Translations under genes and position numbers: made by a program
Assembly (NCBI GenBank): GCA_964550025.1
Contig: CAZJYI010000091.1
Coordinates: forward strand, 1-45,619
DNA length: 45,619 nucleotides
Reading direction: 5' to 3'
Source: CAZJYI01 sp964550025
GTDB taxonomy: Bacteria > Verrucomicrobiota > Kiritimatiellia > UBA8416 > CAYOBW01
Part shown: positions 19,240-28,744 of the stretch, piece by piece
Numbering within the stretch: the stretch's first letter is position 1
Layout: the number at the start of each line of letters is the position of its first letter
Notes under the pieces: model-generated
Seen by the model: only the letters and a program-made list of their open reading frames with translations
The model's database searches: none
What the model was told of the DNA's origin: nothing

Positions 19240-19720
19240 ATGGAGTGCGCGGCCGGCCTTCTATTGAGTAGAGGCGGAAAGACGTTGGCTGTCGCCGAGT
19301 CGTGCACGGGCGGGTTGCTGGGACACCGCATCACGTCGGCGAGCGGGAGCTCAGCCTACTTTCGCGGCGGCATCATCGCCTACGCGAACGAGGTCAAAGT
19401 CCGTGAGCTGGATGTGGACCCGGCCGTGCTCGAAGCGGAAGGCGCCGTCAGCGAACCCGTGGCCCGGCAAATGGCCGAAGGCATACGAAGGCGGTTCCGG
19501 ACCGACTTCGGGATTGGCATTACGGGCATTGCGGGACCGGAGGGCGGCACCAACGACAAGCCGGTCGGTCTCGTGTTCGTCGCGCTGGCGACGGGCGCGG
19601 GACAGCGCGTCAGGCGCTTCTGCTTCGAGGGCGACCGGGGTGCCGTGAAGAAGGCAAGCACGGATGAGGCCCTGGCCATGTTGATGGAAGACTTGCAGTT
19701 GGAATTGGAAGGAGAAGACC

Positions 19721-19737
<17 letters not shown>
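19240..19737 (+). CDS. pncC: Nicotinamide-nucleotide amidohydrolase (CinA C-terminal domain protein)
   Basis: Deamidates NMN to NaMN in NAD salvage. It is the stand-alone CinA C-terminal domain: LAVAESCTGGLLGHRITSASGSS, then YFRGGIIAYAN and GIAGPEGGTNDKPVGLVF. ATG 19240 gives 165 residues; a TTG at 19213, overlapping the galE stop as TTGA, is an alternative that adds nine Lys-rich residues encoded by A7 and A9 tracts. It overlaps recA by 17 nt, an arrangement common for cinA-recA. Confidence 0.88.
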
Positions 19738-20746
<1,009 letters not shown>

Positions 20747-20758
20747 GGGAGCAATTGC

Positions 20759-20873
20759 AGATCTCAAATCTCAGACCTCAGATCCGCGGCCTGAGTTCTG
20801 ATATGACCCGAGTCCCGTGACCTGAAATCTGGAATGCCGAATCCCGTGGCCTGAAATCTGAGATTTGAGATCT
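20759..20873. repeat. Heptad-repeat hairpin between recA and alaS
   Basis: AGATCTCAAATCTCAGA (20759-20775) and its exact reverse complement TCTGAGATTTGAGATCT (20857-20873) are 17-bp arms around an 81-nt loop. The arms are built from heptads such as TGAGATT, TGAGATC, TGAGATA. The architecture matches the valS-ispE element (7168-7305) although the unit sequence differs. Its right arm ends 48 nt before the alaS start, so it may lie in the alaS leader. Confidence 0.8.
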
Positions 20874-20921
20874 GAGATATGCCGTCGGACACGGAAAACC
20901 TCGAACTCCACGAATACGCCT

Positions 20922-22718
20922 ATGAAAGCCGACGAACTTCGCCAAATGTACCTGGGTTTCTTCAAGGAGAAAGGACACGCCGCCATATCAGGCAGTTCCC
21001 TGATTCCCGAGAACGACCCGACCGTCCTATTCACAACAGCCGGCATGCACCCGCTGGTGCCATACCTGCTCGGCCAACCCCACCCTTCCGGAAACCGCCT
21101 CTGCAATTGCCAGAAGTGCATTCGCACCGGCGATATCGACGAAGTGGGCGACCCTTCCCACCTCACGTTCTTCGAGATGCTCGGCAACTGGTCCCTGGGG
21201 GACTATTTCAAAGAAGAGGCCATCGCGTGGTCGTTCGAATTCCTCACGTCGAACGCCTACCTGGGCTTCAGTGCGGACAACCTGTACGTGACGGTCTTCG
21301 AAGGGAACGAGAACGTCCCCATGGACCAGGAATCCGTGGACATCTGGCAGAAGCTCGGCATCCCGTCAGAGCGGATCTTTGCCCTGCCTATGAAGGACAA
21401 CTGGTGGGGACCGGCGGGCCAGACGGGGCCTTGCGGCCCCGACACCGAGATGTTCATCGACACCGGCCGACCGTCGTGCGGGCAGGACTGCCGGCCGGGA
21501 TGCTCCTGCGGGAAGTACTTCGAGATCTGGAATGACGTCTTTATGCAGTACGAAAAGACGGCCGACGGATCCTATGTACCTCTCAAGCAACACAACGTCG
21601 ACACCGGCATGGGCGTGGAGCGTACGATCGCCATGCTCCAAGGCAAAGAAACCGTGTTCGAAACGGAACTGTTTGCGCCCATCATGACGGTAATTGCTGA
21701 CGCTTCGGGACACAGGGCCGACGAAAGTCCCGCGACCACGCAGGCCTTCCGTGTACTGGGCGACCACCTGCGCAGCTCCGTCTTCATCCTGGGCGATGAC
21801 AACGGCGTCGTTCCCAGCAACCTCGGGCAGGGCTACGTCCTGCGACGGCTCATCCGCCGCTCGGTACGCTACGCGCGCCAGCTTGGCCTGGGCGAGGGGT
21901 TCGCGCCGCCTGTTGCAGAAGCCGTCATCGACAACTATCAGCACGTCTATCCCGAGCTCGAACGCAACCGCCGACGCATCGTCGACGAGCTTGCATCGGA
22001 AGAAGCACGCTTTGAGAAGACGCTTGCCCGCGGAACATCTGAGCTCGAAAAGGTCCTGCAGAAGCTGCAGGCGCACGACCAGACGGTCGTTTCCGGCCGT
22101 TTGGCCTTCAAGCTGTTCGACACGTATGGTTTCCCCCTGGAATTCACCGAAGAAATCTGCGGCGAACAGGGCCTGAGCGTGGACCGCAAGGGTTTCGACA
22201 AGGCCTTCGAGAAGCATCGCGAGCTATCGCGGAAAGGCGCCGACAAGTCGTTCAAGGGCGGTCTGGCCGACCAGTCGGAGCATACGACGGCCCTGCACAC
22301 GGCCACGCACCTCCTGCACAAGAGTCTGCAACTCGTCCTCGGGGACCACGTCAAGCAGAGAGGCTCCAACATCACCGCCGAACGGCTGCGATTCGATTTC
22401 TCGCACCCGCAGAAGATGACGCCGGAGGAAAGGGAGCGGGTGGAGACCATGGTTAACGAGGCGATCGAGGCCGATTACCCCGTGACGTTCGAGACCATGA
22501 CCATTGCCGACGCGCGTGAGGCCGGTGCCATGGCCCTCTTCGACGCCAAGTACGACGAGCAGGTCAAGGTCTACAGCATCGGCGACTTCTCGAAGGAGGT
22601 CTGCGGCGGCCCCCACGTCGAGAAGACGGGGGCGCTCGGGCGCTTCAAGATCAAGAAGGAGGGCTCCTCCAGCGCCGGCGTGCGTCGTATCCGCGCCGTC
22701 CTGCTGCCGAAAGAGTGA
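20922..22718 (+). CDS. alaS: Short alanine--tRNA ligase lacking the C-Ala domain
   Basis: Charges tRNA-Ala. The class II catalytic domain has the usual AlaRS start (ELRQMYLGFFKEKGH), FFEMLGNWSLGDYFK and NVDTGMGVERT. The editing domain is intact: zinc-type HxxxH at 459/463 (HTATH) and CxxxH at 561/565 (CGGPH). The protein stops at 598 residues with KEGSSSAGVRRIRA, so the coiled coil and C-Ala domain of the usual 870-residue enzyme are missing. A Cys-rich stretch CGQDCRPGCSCGKYF precedes EIWNDVFMQY. The frame opens at 20865, but ATG 20922 gives the family start. Confidence 0.9.
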   Translation: MKADELRQMYLGFFKEKGHAAISGSSLIPENDPTVLFTTAGMHPLVPYLLGQPHPSGNRLCNCQKCIRTGDIDEVGDPSHLTFFEMLGNWSLGDYFKEEAIAWSFEFLTSNAYLGFSADNLYVTVFEGNENVPMDQESVDIWQKLGIPSERIFALPMKDNWWGPAGQTGPCGPDTEMFIDTGRPSCGQDCRPGCSCGKYFEIWNDVFMQYEKTADGSYVPLKQHNVDTGMGVERTIAMLQGKETVFETELFAPIMTVIADASGHRADESPATTQAFRVLGDHLRSSVFILGDDNGVVPSNLGQGYVLRRLIRRSVRYARQLGLGEGFAPPVAEAVIDNYQHVYPELERNRRRIVDELASEEARFEKTLARGTSELEKVLQKLQAHDQTVVSGRLAFKLFDTYGFPLEFTEEICGEQGLSVDRKGFDKAFEKHRELSRKGADKSFKGGLADQSEHTTALHTATHLLHKSLQLVLGDHVKQRGSNITAERLRFDFSHPQKMTPEERERVETMVNEAIEADYPVTFETMTIADAREAGAMALFDAKYDEQVKVYSIGDFSKEVCGGPHVEKTGALGRFKIKKEGSSSAGVRRIRAVLLPKE

Positions 22719-22741
22719 CCGTGCGGACCCACGGTACGCTC

Positions 22742-22769
22742 GGAAGGCGGACGGCCCCGACCGCCTTCC
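22742..22769. terminator. Bidirectional hairpin between converging alaS and MATE genes
   Basis: GGAAGGCGG and CCGCCTTCC form a perfect 9-bp stem around a 10-nt loop. It is placed 23 bases after the alaS stop, with the MATE gene converging from the other side. No clear T-run follows on either side, so termination is inferred mainly from position and stem strength. Confidence 0.5.
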
Positions 22770-22856
22770 CACATCCCGCGGGACGCGGCGGAGCCCCCTC
22801 TTCGGCCGGCTACGTCGTGGCCTGCCCGCCGCGCTCCAGAATCAGGATCGCGTGCT

Positions 22857-24278
22857 TCAGTCCTTCTCTCTCGCGTGGATCCCCTTCCATGCTCCGCGCC
22901 GGAAGAACAGCCACAGCCCCGCGGCACGGGCTGCCCAGTCGATTGCCGTCGCCAGCCATACGCCCGGTAGTCCCCATCCGAGGTGTACGCCCAGCAGATA
23001 GACGCCGGCGAGCCGGAAGAACACGAGACAGAAGACGTTCACCCATAGCGGCGAACGCGTATCGCCGGCGCCGCGAAGCGCGGAAGAATAGACGATGGCA
23101 AACGACAGGAACGGGAGCTCCAGCGCGGCAATCTGCAGCGCAAGACCGGACAACCGGATCACATCCGGCGTGGCTCCGAAAACTCTCACCCCCGTCGGCG
23201 CAAGCGTCACAAACGCCGCCCCCATGGTCAGCATCAGCAAGCCGGACCACAAGACGGACAGTCTGACGGCCTTCTCTGCAATGTTGGGGCGCCCGGCGCC
23301 GATCGCCTGGCCGACAAGCGCAACCGCGGCCGTGCTGATCCCCACGACCGGCATGAAGGCGAGCGATTCGACGTGCAGGGCGATGTTGTGTGCCGCCAGA
23401 GCAACGGTCCCGAGAAGTGCGACGATCCGCATGAAAGCAACGTGCGCCCCCGTATGCAACAGCCGGTCTACCATAGCGGGCATTGCCAAGCGCCAGATCC
23501 TCACCAGGTACTCCGCATGGCACAGGCCGAAATCCCGCAGGTGCATGCCCAGCCCCACGCGCGAGGAGAGCAGCACGGCCAGCGACAGCAATCCCCCGGC
23601 GTTGCGTGCAAGGACTGTCCCCCACGCGACACCGTAGAGGCCAAGTGCCGGGAAAGGCCCGAGACCGAAAGCCAGCACCAGGCTGGTAACGACATTGATC
23701 ACATTCATCAGAATCGTGAGCAACATCGGCGTGCGCGTGTTGCCGCTGGCGCGAATAGCGCCATTCATGACGATCATCGGGAGCCCCCCGAGTCCGGAGA
23801 GCAAGACGATCCGGAGGTAGGGCGCTCCCAGTTCCCGCACCTCGGCCGCCGCGCCAAGCAGGGCGAAGATGCCGCGGCTTGCGGGCCATGCGGCACAGAG
23901 TATCAGCAGGGACAGACCCGCGGCCATGAGCAGGGACAGACCCGTGTAGCGCCTGGCGGTATCGAAAGCCCGTTCCCCCCAGCTCCGCGCCACGAGCGAC
24001 GAAGTCGCGATGGCGAGAGCGTAGAACGGCGCATTTGCCAGGTACATGGAGACGCCTGCCAGCGCAGCGGCCGCCAGGCTGGCCTCGCTGTGCAGCCATC
24101 CGACGATGAGGCTGTCGGCAAAGAAAACAATCGAGAACATGAGATTCTCGAGAATCGCCGGCCCGGCAAGCCGGAAGAGCGTGCGGGAAAGTGTCCTCTC
24201 GCGCAGATCCAGCGGCTCACGGCCATTCGTACGGGGTCTGTCCCCGTCTTTTTGGCCTTCTGTCGGTGTTTTTGCCAT
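22857..24278 (-). CDS. MATE family transporter
   Basis: Polytopic membrane protein of the MOP superfamily, about 473 residues with 12 predicted hydrophobic segments (LAGPAILENLMFSIVFFADS opens the first). The halves repeat, with GAIRASGNTRTPM and SALRGAGDTRSPL as paired motifs, typical of cation-coupled MATE exporters. The start at 24278 (MAKTPTEGQ) is chosen; an in-frame ATG at 24320 adds 14 residues. It is the last gene on the minus strand and ends the polysaccharide locus, so export of an envelope precursor is possible, but the motifs point to ordinary MATE rather than Wzx. The N-terminus contains GDRPR, encoded by the GGGGACAGACCCC motif. Confidence 0.85.
   Translation of the reverse strand: MAKTPTEGQKDGDRPRTNGREPLDLRERTLSRTLFRLAGPAILENLMFSIVFFADSLIVGWLHSEASLAAAALAGVSMYLANAPFYALAIATSSLVARSWGERAFDTARRYTGLSLLMAAGLSLLILCAAWPASRGIFALLGAAAEVRELGAPYLRIVLLSGLGGLPMIVMNGAIRASGNTRTPMLLTILMNVINVVTSLVLAFGLGPFPALGLYGVAWGTVLARNAGGLLSLAVLLSSRVGLGMHLRDFGLCHAEYLVRIWRLAMPAMVDRLLHTGAHVAFMRIVALLGTVALAAHNIALHVESLAFMPVVGISTAAVALVGQAIGAGRPNIAEKAVRLSVLWSGLLMLTMGAAFVTLAPTGVRVFGATPDVIRLSGLALQIAALELPFLSFAIVYSSALRGAGDTRSPLWVNVFCLVFFRLAGVYLLGVHLGWGLPGVWLATAIDWAARAAGLWLFFRRGAWKGIHAREKD
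23905..23944. repeat. Direct repeat of AGCAGGGACAGACCCG inside the MATE gene
   Basis: The 16-mer occurs at 23905-23920 and 23929-23944, 24 nt (eight codons) apart. On the coding strand both read as GLSLL in a membrane helix. The second copy extends to the 18-mer found in lpxD (18182-18199). Confidence 0.6.
24233..24245. repeat. GGGGTCTGTCCCC dispersed motif (copy in MATE N-terminus)
   Basis: The reverse complement of the 13-mer at 554-566. Read on the coding minus strand it gives the same peptide, GDRPR, in the hydrophilic N-terminal tail of the MATE protein. The 177-nt gap 24279-24455 upstream shows no gene and only a weak GCCCC/GGGGC hairpin. Confidence 0.6.
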
Positions 24279-24455
24279 GGAACGGTCCAGACTAACCGAC
24301 TCGGAGCGGCGATGGTACACAATATACGGTTCCCGGCCCCAAAACCTTCAGGGGCAAGCAATCGTGAGAACGGAAGAAGGGGAATCCGGAGGCACCATGC
24401 CTGGTTGGCGTGAATCCGGCGTGCACCAGGTGGGGGGGAGGCAGGAGGGGGGCGG

Positions 24456-25268
24456 TTACCAGCGCAGCGATTCCCTGAGGAGGCCGAGGTACTCGTAGAT
24501 GGCCCTTTCGGTGGCACCGAGACCGCCGGCGCTGGGAAAGAAGGAAACGGCGTCGAGGCCGGTGAAGGGGTGCTCGCCGGAAGTGTATCCTACGGGTGCC
24601 GCAATCGGGTCGACACCGGCGGCTTTGAACAGCAGCATCGCCCGGGGCATGTGCGTTGCGTCGGTGACGAGGAAGACAGGCTGCGCCCCCACTACCTCGG
24701 CGGCAGCCATGGCCTCCTCTCTCGTATTGCGAGACGTGTCGAGCAGTTCGAGAGCGGAAGGAGGCAGGCCCGTCAGCGCGGCCAGCTCGTCGAGAAAGAC
24801 GCGCTTGTCTCGATCTGGAGCGGCTTCACCGGGAATGGACACCAGCAATCGGGCGCGCGGCACGGCACGCTGCACTCGGGCCCCTTCGAGAAAGCGAGCC
24901 AGGAAGCTGCCGGATACGCGACTTGGCACGGGAAGGCGTGAATCCGGATGGTATCCCGCACCGAGAACAACGACCCAGACGGTGCGCGACGCGGCCGCCG
25001 CGGCGTCCTGCGTATCCTGCTCTCTGGTTGCCAGAGCTGTTGCGGGGCAGAGGCAGTAGGGGTAGCGTTTTTCCAGGGGGCGGAGCAGTATGCAACCCGT
25101 GAGTGGCCACGCGAAGACCAGCAGAAGCACTGTGCCGGCCACAATCAGCCTGCGGCCGGCCTTGCGCCGGCGGGTGAAGCACAGCGCGAGCACACCGAGG
25201 ACGATGATCCCTGTGCTGAGGGGCACGGGGAAGAAGAAACGGGCGACAATTTTCTCGAGCCAGAACAT
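24456..25268 (-). CDS. DUF218/ElyC-YdcF family envelope protein
   Basis: The 270-residue product has two N-terminal membrane helices (VPLSTGIIVLGVLALCF and LIVAGTVLLLVFAWPLTG) followed by a DUF218 domain: VVVLGAGYHPD, TSRNTREEA and VTDATHMPRAMLLF. This matches E. coli ElyC and SanA-like proteins, which affect peptidoglycan and undecaprenyl-phosphate metabolism; the exact biochemical role is not settled. Six bases separate it from the upstream glycosyltransferase, so it belongs to the polysaccharide operon. A role in lipid-carrier recycling is an inference from family and context. Confidence 0.8.
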   Translation of the reverse strand: MFWLEKIVARFFFPVPLSTGIIVLGVLALCFTRRRKAGRRLIVAGTVLLLVFAWPLTGCILLRPLEKRYPYCLCPATALATREQDTQDAAAAASRTVWVVVLGAGYHPDSRLPVPSRVSGSFLARFLEGARVQRAVPRARLLVSIPGEAAPDRDKRVFLDELAALTGLPPSALELLDTSRNTREEAMAAAEVVGAQPVFLVTDATHMPRAMLLFKAAGVDPIAAPVGYTSGEHPFTGLDAVSFFPSAGGLGATERAIYEYLGLLRESLRW

Positions 25269-25274
25269 GATGTC

Positions 25275-26057
25275 CTACAGGAACTGGTGCAGCTTGCGCA
25301 GTGGCTTGACCCACAGTGTCCAGGGATACGGTTTGAGGTCGTTCACCCGCCAGGCTTGGCGATCCATTCGGTTTGCCCGGAGGTGGTTTGCCAACGATCT
25401 CGTGCTAACGCCGCCGACGCGCATGTGGATGAGGACCTCGGGGATATAGCTTGCTGCGACGCCGTGCTGGGCCAGGAAACGCAGCATCAGCTCGTAATCC
25501 GCGGCCGACCCGAGGTCCAGGCGGTAAGCGCCGTAGCGCTCGAACAGCGACCGGCGCGCGAAGAACGTGGGATGCGGCGGCATCCAGCCCCATCGGAAGC
25601 TGCGCGGCGTGTAAGTGCCGGCCTTCCAGCGCCTCACGACCTCGCGCGATCCGTCGGGGCCGTCCCGGAAGAAGTGCAGGTCGCCGTAAGTGGCCCGGAT
25701 CGCCTCGTCCACGAATGCCGCGGCCACTCTTGCGAGGACATTGGCGTCGGCGTAGGCGTCGTCCGCGTTGAGCGTACCAACGAGGTCCCCCGTTGCCGCG
25801 GCGATGCCCTTGTTCATGGCGTCGTAGATGCCACGGTCGGGCTCGGAGATGACGCGAACGCTGAGCGGAGGCTGCGCGCTCTTCTCGTGGTCGCGAACGA
25901 CATCGAGCGTACCGTCCGTGGACGCCCCATCCACCACAACGTGTTCGATTCCGAAGGGCCTTTGCGCCTCACACGCCTGGCGCCGAATGCTGTGGAGGCA
26001 GTCGGCAATGTGCCTTTCGGCATTCCTCGCGGCGGTGACGATGGAGAACGTGATCAT
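25275..26057 (-). CDS. Glycosyltransferase family 2
   Basis: The 260-residue protein is a GT-A fold transferase: FSIVTAARNAERHI at the start, VVDGASTDGTLDVV, EPDRGIYDAMNKGIAAATGDLVGTLNADDAY (the DxD equivalent is NADD) and the acceptor-side WMPPHPTFFARRSLFERYG. It resembles WcaE/TuaG-type enzymes that add a sugar to a lipid-linked oligosaccharide on the cytoplasmic face. No membrane segments. The donor and acceptor cannot be read from sequence. Confidence 0.88.
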   Translation of the reverse strand: MITFSIVTAARNAERHIADCLHSIRRQACEAQRPFGIEHVVVDGASTDGTLDVVRDHEKSAQPPLSVRVISEPDRGIYDAMNKGIAAATGDLVGTLNADDAYADANVLARVAAAFVDEAIRATYGDLHFFRDGPDGSREVVRRWKAGTYTPRSFRWGWMPPHPTFFARRSLFERYGAYRLDLGSAADYELMLRFLAQHGVAASYIPEVLIHMRVGGVSTRSLANHLRANRMDRQAWRVNDLKPYPWTLWVKPLRKLHQFL

Positions 26058-26092
26058 TCTGGAGAGAGCGAAGGTATCGTTTGGTACGGGTT

Positions 26093-26632
26093 TCAGGGGT
26101 TCCGCGGCTTGACGGGCTCGCAGGGGTTGCCTGAGCAGATCATCCCGGCTGGCAAATCGTGGGTAACGACACTGCCGGCGGTAATGACAGCATTCCTGGC
26201 AATGGTGACACCGGGGGAAACGAACACGTTCGCGCAGATCCAGACACAGTCTTCAATGACGATCGGGCTTGTGATGAGCGAGAACGCGGGGTCACTCCAG
26301 TCATGACTGCCGGTGCACAGGAATGCCCGCTGGGAAATGCAGACGTGACTTCCGATCGCGACGCGATCCAGGTTGTGGATGAACGTCTCTTCACCAATCC
26401 AGGAATGGTCTCCGATCGCAAGCCGCCACGGGAAGGTGATCCTGGCTCCAGGCTTGATCACGACGTGTTGTCCAACCGTGGCGCCGAAGGCGCGCAGCAG
26501 GGCTCGCCTCAGGCGGTACGTCGGCAGAATGCTGTTCAGGAACAGAGAGCGGCGCAGCAGCAGCCACATCAGCTCCTTGCCTCTGCCTGCCCCACGGTCG
26601 AACTCCGGGTTGTTGAACTGACCAAGGTCCAA
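26093..26632 (-). CDS. WcaF-like hexapeptide-repeat O-acetyltransferase
   Basis: The 179-residue protein starts DLGQFNNPEF, matching the MDLSxFDN start of the WcaF group, and continues with left-handed beta-helix repeats: IGDHSWIGEETFIHNLDRVAIG, then the catalytic-type GSHDWSDPAF and VWICANVFVSPGV. These enzymes acetylate a sugar of a surface polysaccharide. The start is TTG at 26632 with AAAGG eight bases upstream; an ATG start would lose the conserved N-terminus. It lies 26 bases downstream of the dehydratase gene. Confidence 0.85.
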   Translation of the reverse strand: MDLGQFNNPEFDRGAGRGKELMWLLLRRSLFLNSILPTYRLRRALLRAFGATVGQHVVIKPGARITFPWRLAIGDHSWIGEETFIHNLDRVAIGSHVCISQRAFLCTGSHDWSDPAFSLITSPIVIEDCVWICANVFVSPGVTIARNAVITAGSVVTHDLPAGMICSGNPCEPVKPRNP

Positions 26633-26658
26633 AACGCCGACCTTTCTCTACGGCGCGC

Positions 26659-28572
26659 TCAGGGCTCGGGATCTGTGCAGTAGAACGGGACGTGCTTGCA
26701 TAGGGCTTGCTTGATGCCAACGGGATCATGCGAGCAATCCTCAAGCTCGGCGATGATCCTGTCCACTTCTTCGGGCGTAGGGGAGGAGCCGTTTCGGGCC
26801 ACAAATACCATGTCGTGCGCCGTGGCATCCGTGCCTTCTTCCGCGGTGAGAAGCTCTTCAAACAGCTTCTCGCCGGGCCGCATGCCGGTGAAGACGAGTT
26901 CGATATCCTCGTGGGGTACCAGACCGTGCAGACGAACCAGGTCCTCGGCCACCCTACTGATCTTCACTGGCTCTCCCATGTCCAGCACGAAGACCTCGCC
27001 GCCTTTGCCCATCACCGCCGCTTGAAACACGAGCAATACGGCTTCCGGGATGCTCATGAAGTAGCGCTTCATTTCAGGGTGCGTGATCGTTATCGGTCCG
27101 CCGCCGCCGATCTGCTGCAGGAACGTGGGAATCACACTACCCCGGCTACCGAGAACGTTGCCGAATCGGACCGACACGAACCTGGTGCGACTCGCGCACC
27201 CCGCCGCGCGGCACGCCATCTCGGCAATTCGCTTCGTCGCGCCCATGACGCTGGTCGGGTTAACGGCCTTGTCGGTCGAGATGTTGACAAACTCGCGCAC
27301 CCCGTGTTCGGCGCACGCTATCGCCAATTGCTGTGTGCCGCGAGAATTCGTGCGCACGGCCTCCTCCGGAAACCACTCCATCATCGGCACGTGCTTGTAT
27401 GCCGCTGCATGAAAGACCACAGCGGGAGAGTAGGATGCAAGTGCGGACTCGACTTTGGCCAGATCCTTGACGTCCCCCAGAAATGGAACCAGCCGGTCAC
27501 CCGGGCTGTCCAGCCCCAGACTGTGCAGCTCGGTTTCGTCGACCTCGAAGGCTACGACGCGCTGTGCTCCGTAGCGCAGTGCCTGCCGCACGATCTCCGA
27601 TCCGATCGAGCCGCCGGCGCCGGTGACCATGACCGTCTGCCCGGACAACATCTCTTTGACGGCGGCATCGTCGATCTTCACGGTTTCGCGGGGAAGAAGG
27701 TCTTCCAACCGGATGGATTTGATATTCCTGACGGAGATCGCCTCCTTACCGAGGTGGGAGATGCTCGGGACGACTTTGACGTCGTGAATGCCGTGGTCCG
27801 AAAGCGTACGAAACACCGCCCTGGTGCGTTCGTGGTGACTTGACGGCAATGCAATAATCGCGGCCTCGATCCGTTCGTCCCTGGCGATCTGGCCGGCCGC
27901 GTCGCAGTTGCCGAGCACGGGTATGCCGTGAATGGTTGTACTGTGAAGATCCGGGTCATCGTCGACAAAAGCGACCGGGCGAAATGCCTCTATCTTCGAA
28001 CGGAGTAGCTCACGGGAAAGCCTCTCCCCTGCCCTGCCGGCGCCGACGATGATCGTGCGTTTGCCGTGATGCATGCCGATTCCATGCATGTAAAGACGCT
28101 TGGAAACACGGAAGATGCCTACGAACAGGAACACGAAGGCGCCGTCGATGATCAGCACACCCCGCGGCACGAACAGGTAGGGCGCAAAGGACCGCACGAG
28201 GGTGTTGGCTAGCCACAGCAGCACGACCGAACCCGCAAACACCTTGGCGAGTGCCAGGAACTCCCGGAGACCCACGAAACGCCAGCTAACCGCATACAGT
28301 CCGCTGAGGTGGAGGAGAAGGACTCGAATCGGAATAACGATGGGCATCCAGACCCACATCACGTACGCGAACCCCCTCGGGATCGCGAACTCGAACCTCA
28401 GGCAGAACGCCAGGAAGAAGCTCAGGAGAATACAGGCCGTATCGCCGACAAGAAAAGCGACTCGTCGCTTCTGGTGAGTCGGGCGGAGAAGCGTACTCAA
28501 TACCCATGACAGACTCCCGCCTGTGCGGGGGGGTATCGATGATACCTGCTGATTATCGATTGAATCGTTCAT
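26659..28572 (-). CDS. Membrane-bound UDP-sugar 4,6-dehydratase (PglF/WbpM/CapD family)
   Basis: The 637-residue protein has four to five N-terminal membrane helices (about 38-165), a degenerate Rossmann domain (GAGRAGE near 178) and the catalytic short-chain dehydrogenase domain beginning VTGAGGSIGSE (316-326). The active-site Tyr is replaced by Met in VMGATK, as in the long PglF/WbpM enzymes, with STDKAVNPTS before it. It converts UDP-GlcNAc to the 4-keto-6-deoxy sugar. The PglE-like aminotransferase upstream and PglC-like transferase at 39 kb complete a bacillosamine-type entry route. Confidence 0.9.
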   Translation of the reverse strand: MNDSIDNQQVSSIPPRTGGSLSWVLSTLLRPTHQKRRVAFLVGDTACILLSFFLAFCLRFEFAIPRGFAYVMWVWMPIVIPIRVLLLHLSGLYAVSWRFVGLREFLALAKVFAGSVVLLWLANTLVRSFAPYLFVPRGVLIIDGAFVFLFVGIFRVSKRLYMHGIGMHHGKRTIIVGAGRAGERLSRELLRSKIEAFRPVAFVDDDPDLHSTTIHGIPVLGNCDAAGQIARDERIEAAIIALPSSHHERTRAVFRTLSDHGIHDVKVVPSISHLGKEAISVRNIKSIRLEDLLPRETVKIDDAAVKEMLSGQTVMVTGAGGSIGSEIVRQALRYGAQRVVAFEVDETELHSLGLDSPGDRLVPFLGDVKDLAKVESALASYSPAVVFHAAAYKHVPMMEWFPEEAVRTNSRGTQQLAIACAEHGVREFVNISTDKAVNPTSVMGATKRIAEMACRAAGCASRTRFVSVRFGNVLGSRGSVIPTFLQQIGGGGPITITHPEMKRYFMSIPEAVLLVFQAAVMGKGGEVFVLDMGEPVKISRVAEDLVRLHGLVPHEDIELVFTGMRPGEKLFEELLTAEEGTDATAHDMVFVARNGSSPTPEEVDRIIAELEDCSHDPVGIKQALCKHVPFYCTDPEP

Positions 28573-28604
28573 TGACGCGTTGTGAAGACCAGCTTACCAT
28601 CTCT

Positions 28605-28677
28605 CGGGGTCTGTCCTATACGCATGCGCGAAAACCGCTTTTTCCACTATCGGGCACGATGGTACTCTCTGACCCCG
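28605..28677. repeat. REP-like element bounded by CGGGGTC / GACCCCG
   Basis: CGGGGTC (28605-28611) and GACCCCG (28671-28677) are exact inverted repeats enclosing a 59-nt core. The left end continues as GGGGTCTGTCC, a partial copy of the dispersed motif, and the right end reads GGTACTCTCTGACCCC. It fills most of the 172-nt gap 28573-28744, which shows no gene. Similar GGGGTC-ended units are mobilised by REP-associated tyrosine transposases in other bacteria; no transposase is in this window. Confidence 0.45.
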
Positions 28678-28744
28678 TTCAATGCTAGCGTTTTCCTCCG
28701 TGACATCGCGCCCCCTCCACGGTCTCCCTCGCCTTTTCGGCATA

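Noticed and set aside
20865..20921. Earlier alaS start
   Set aside because: It would add 19 residues encoded by the repeat arm and leader; the family begins at the Met of 20922.
23905..23944. Direct repeat in MATE as a recent insertion
   Set aside because: The repeat encodes GLSLL within a normal membrane helix and the protein is not lengthened, so an insertion is not shown; only the shared motif is kept as a finding.
24948..26306. 452-codon plus-strand frame across DUF218, GT2 and WcaF genes
   Set aside because: It crosses three real minus-strand genes and encodes Arg/His/Glu-rich sequence without domains.
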